Part shown: one piece after another, positions 63,621 to 64,000 of the stretch
Layout: each line of letters begins with the position of its first letter
How positions within the stretch are numbered: the stretch's first letter is position 1
NCBI GenBank assembly: GCA_017475555.1
Contig: JAFVFL010000036.1
Span: 19,254 to 83,253 of the forward strand
Direction of reading: 5' to 3'
DNA length: 64,000 bases
From: Ruminococcus sp.
GTDB taxonomy: Bacteria > Bacillota > Clostridia > Oscillospirales > Ruminococcaceae
The notes under the pieces: generated by a model
Databases searched by the model: none
Told to the model about the DNA's origin: nothing
Seen by the model: the letters and a program-made list of their open reading frames with translations, nothing else
Made by a program: the position numbers and the translations under genes

Positions 63621-64000
63621 TGACCCCAAAAAGTTAGACAAAGAATAATAAAGAAATATGTGCAAAGCGACTAAGCGACGAGCTTGGTCGCTTTGCTGCA
63701 TTATGCAGTGTTGGAGAGGCGGTACTCAACAGGAGACATACCATCGAGTTTCAGCTTGATTCGCTTTGTATTGTACCATTCGATATACGCCTTGAGTTCC
63801 TTGATAAAATGTTCAACAGAGTCAAATTCCTGCAAATATAGAAGCTCTGTTTTCAACAGGCTGAAGAAATTCTCTGCACAGGCGTTGTCCAGACAGTTTC
63901 CTTTCCATGACATACTATGCCGAATGCCCTTTTCTTTCAACATTTTCTGGTAAAGCTTATGCTGATACTGCCAACCTTGATCGGAATGCAGGATCAGTCC
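63621..64000 (-). mobile_element. IS3-family insertion sequence, one end (continues past window)
   Basis: The end sequence TGACCCCAAAAAGTTAGAC at 63621-63639 is typical of IS3-family terminal repeats. Inside it is a hairpin with arms GCAAAGCGAC/GTCGCTTTGC (63662-63697), which may stop transcription. The transposase gene then reads inwards. The boundary lies 34 bases after the specificity gene. Confidence 0.8.
63701..64000 (-). CDS. IS3-family transposase OrfB, C-terminal part
   Basis: The last 99 codons of an rve/DDE integrase-type transposase; the frame is open at the window edge. Seen are [11 protein letters not shown] (second catalytic Asp), [17 protein letters not shown] (catalytic Glu), and the closing [22 protein letters not shown], all diagnostic of IS3/IS150-group OrfB. 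The first Asp lies outside the window. Confidence 0.93.
   Translation of the reverse strand, partial: GLILHSDQGWQYQHKLYQKMLKEKGIRHSMSWKGNCLDNACAENFFSLLKTELLYLQEFDSVEHFIKELKAYIEWYNTKRIKLKLDGMSPVEYRLSNTA

Noticed and set aside
1..64000. tRNA, rRNA or other housekeeping RNA genes
   Set aside because: No TPsiC-like GGTTCGAATCC box, CCA-ended cloverleaf or rRNA segment was recognised on reading both strands; a covariance search was not possible here.

Overview
The window is a low-GC Gram-positive (Firmicutes) chromosome segment, most likely from a Ruminococcus-like member of the Clostridia. The reasons are a SCIFF peptide with its radical SAM maturase, the Bacillus/Clostridium-type origin order (gyrA-gyrB-remB-recF-yaaA-dnaN-dnaA / rpmH-rnpA-yidD-yidC-khpB-mnmE-mnmG-rsmG-noc-parA-parB), strong AGGAGG ribosome binding sites, TTG starts and a T-box on thrS. 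The chromosome replication origin lies near 31-33.5 kb. Genes to its left (gyrA through dnaA) read leftwards and genes to its right (rpmH through rpoC and beyond) read rightwards, so core genes point away from the origin.

Layout. 1-13.9 kb: a truncated VWA gene, a YtaF-like membrane protein, SCIFF peptide and maturase, a glycosyltransferase/ABC exporter operon, a TIM-barrel/nrdR operon, an RsuA/RluB-type pseudouridine synthase, an orphan sugar-ABC ATPase, a PepV-like peptidase, and a DUF421/DUF4363 pair. 13.9-21.0 kb: five full or partial copies of one intergenic repeat (REP2) are interleaved with an ECF sigma/membrane protein pair, ldh, and a T-box-controlled thrS operon. 21-30.9 kb: gyrA, gyrB, remB, recF, yaaA and dnaN, with two extra small membrane-protein genes set into the usual order. 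30.9-33.7 kb: a bipartite oriC around dnaA, with a DnaA box, GC spacer, TAG trios and AT-rich tract in the B. subtilis arrangement. 33.7-45.3 kb: rpmH to serS, with five parS sites (one before mnmG, four between noc and parA). 45.6-53.4 kb: rpoB-rpoC. 53.6-57 kb: PHP phosphatase, phosphopantetheinyl transferase, flavodiiron protein and thioredoxin. 57-64 kb: an accessory region with an orphan GntR regulator, a DUF4116 protein, DUF6809 and TnpV-like genes, an AT-rich restriction-modification locus broken by a stop codon, and the end of an IS3-family element.

Most notable non-coding signals: (i) a DnaA-box cluster about 20 kb from the origin (12572-12763); (ii) a roughly 207-bp three-hairpin repeat (REP1) whose two complete copies differ by a compensatory base pair; (iii) a REP2/REP1 chimera between two copies of the thrS terminator hairpin; (iv) a perfect 19-bp-arm palindrome over the promoter of the restriction-modification locus; (v) an 11-residue repeat linker in KhpB/Jag. 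No tRNA, rRNA or CRISPR array was recognised. All calls are from reading the sequence; no database search was run.
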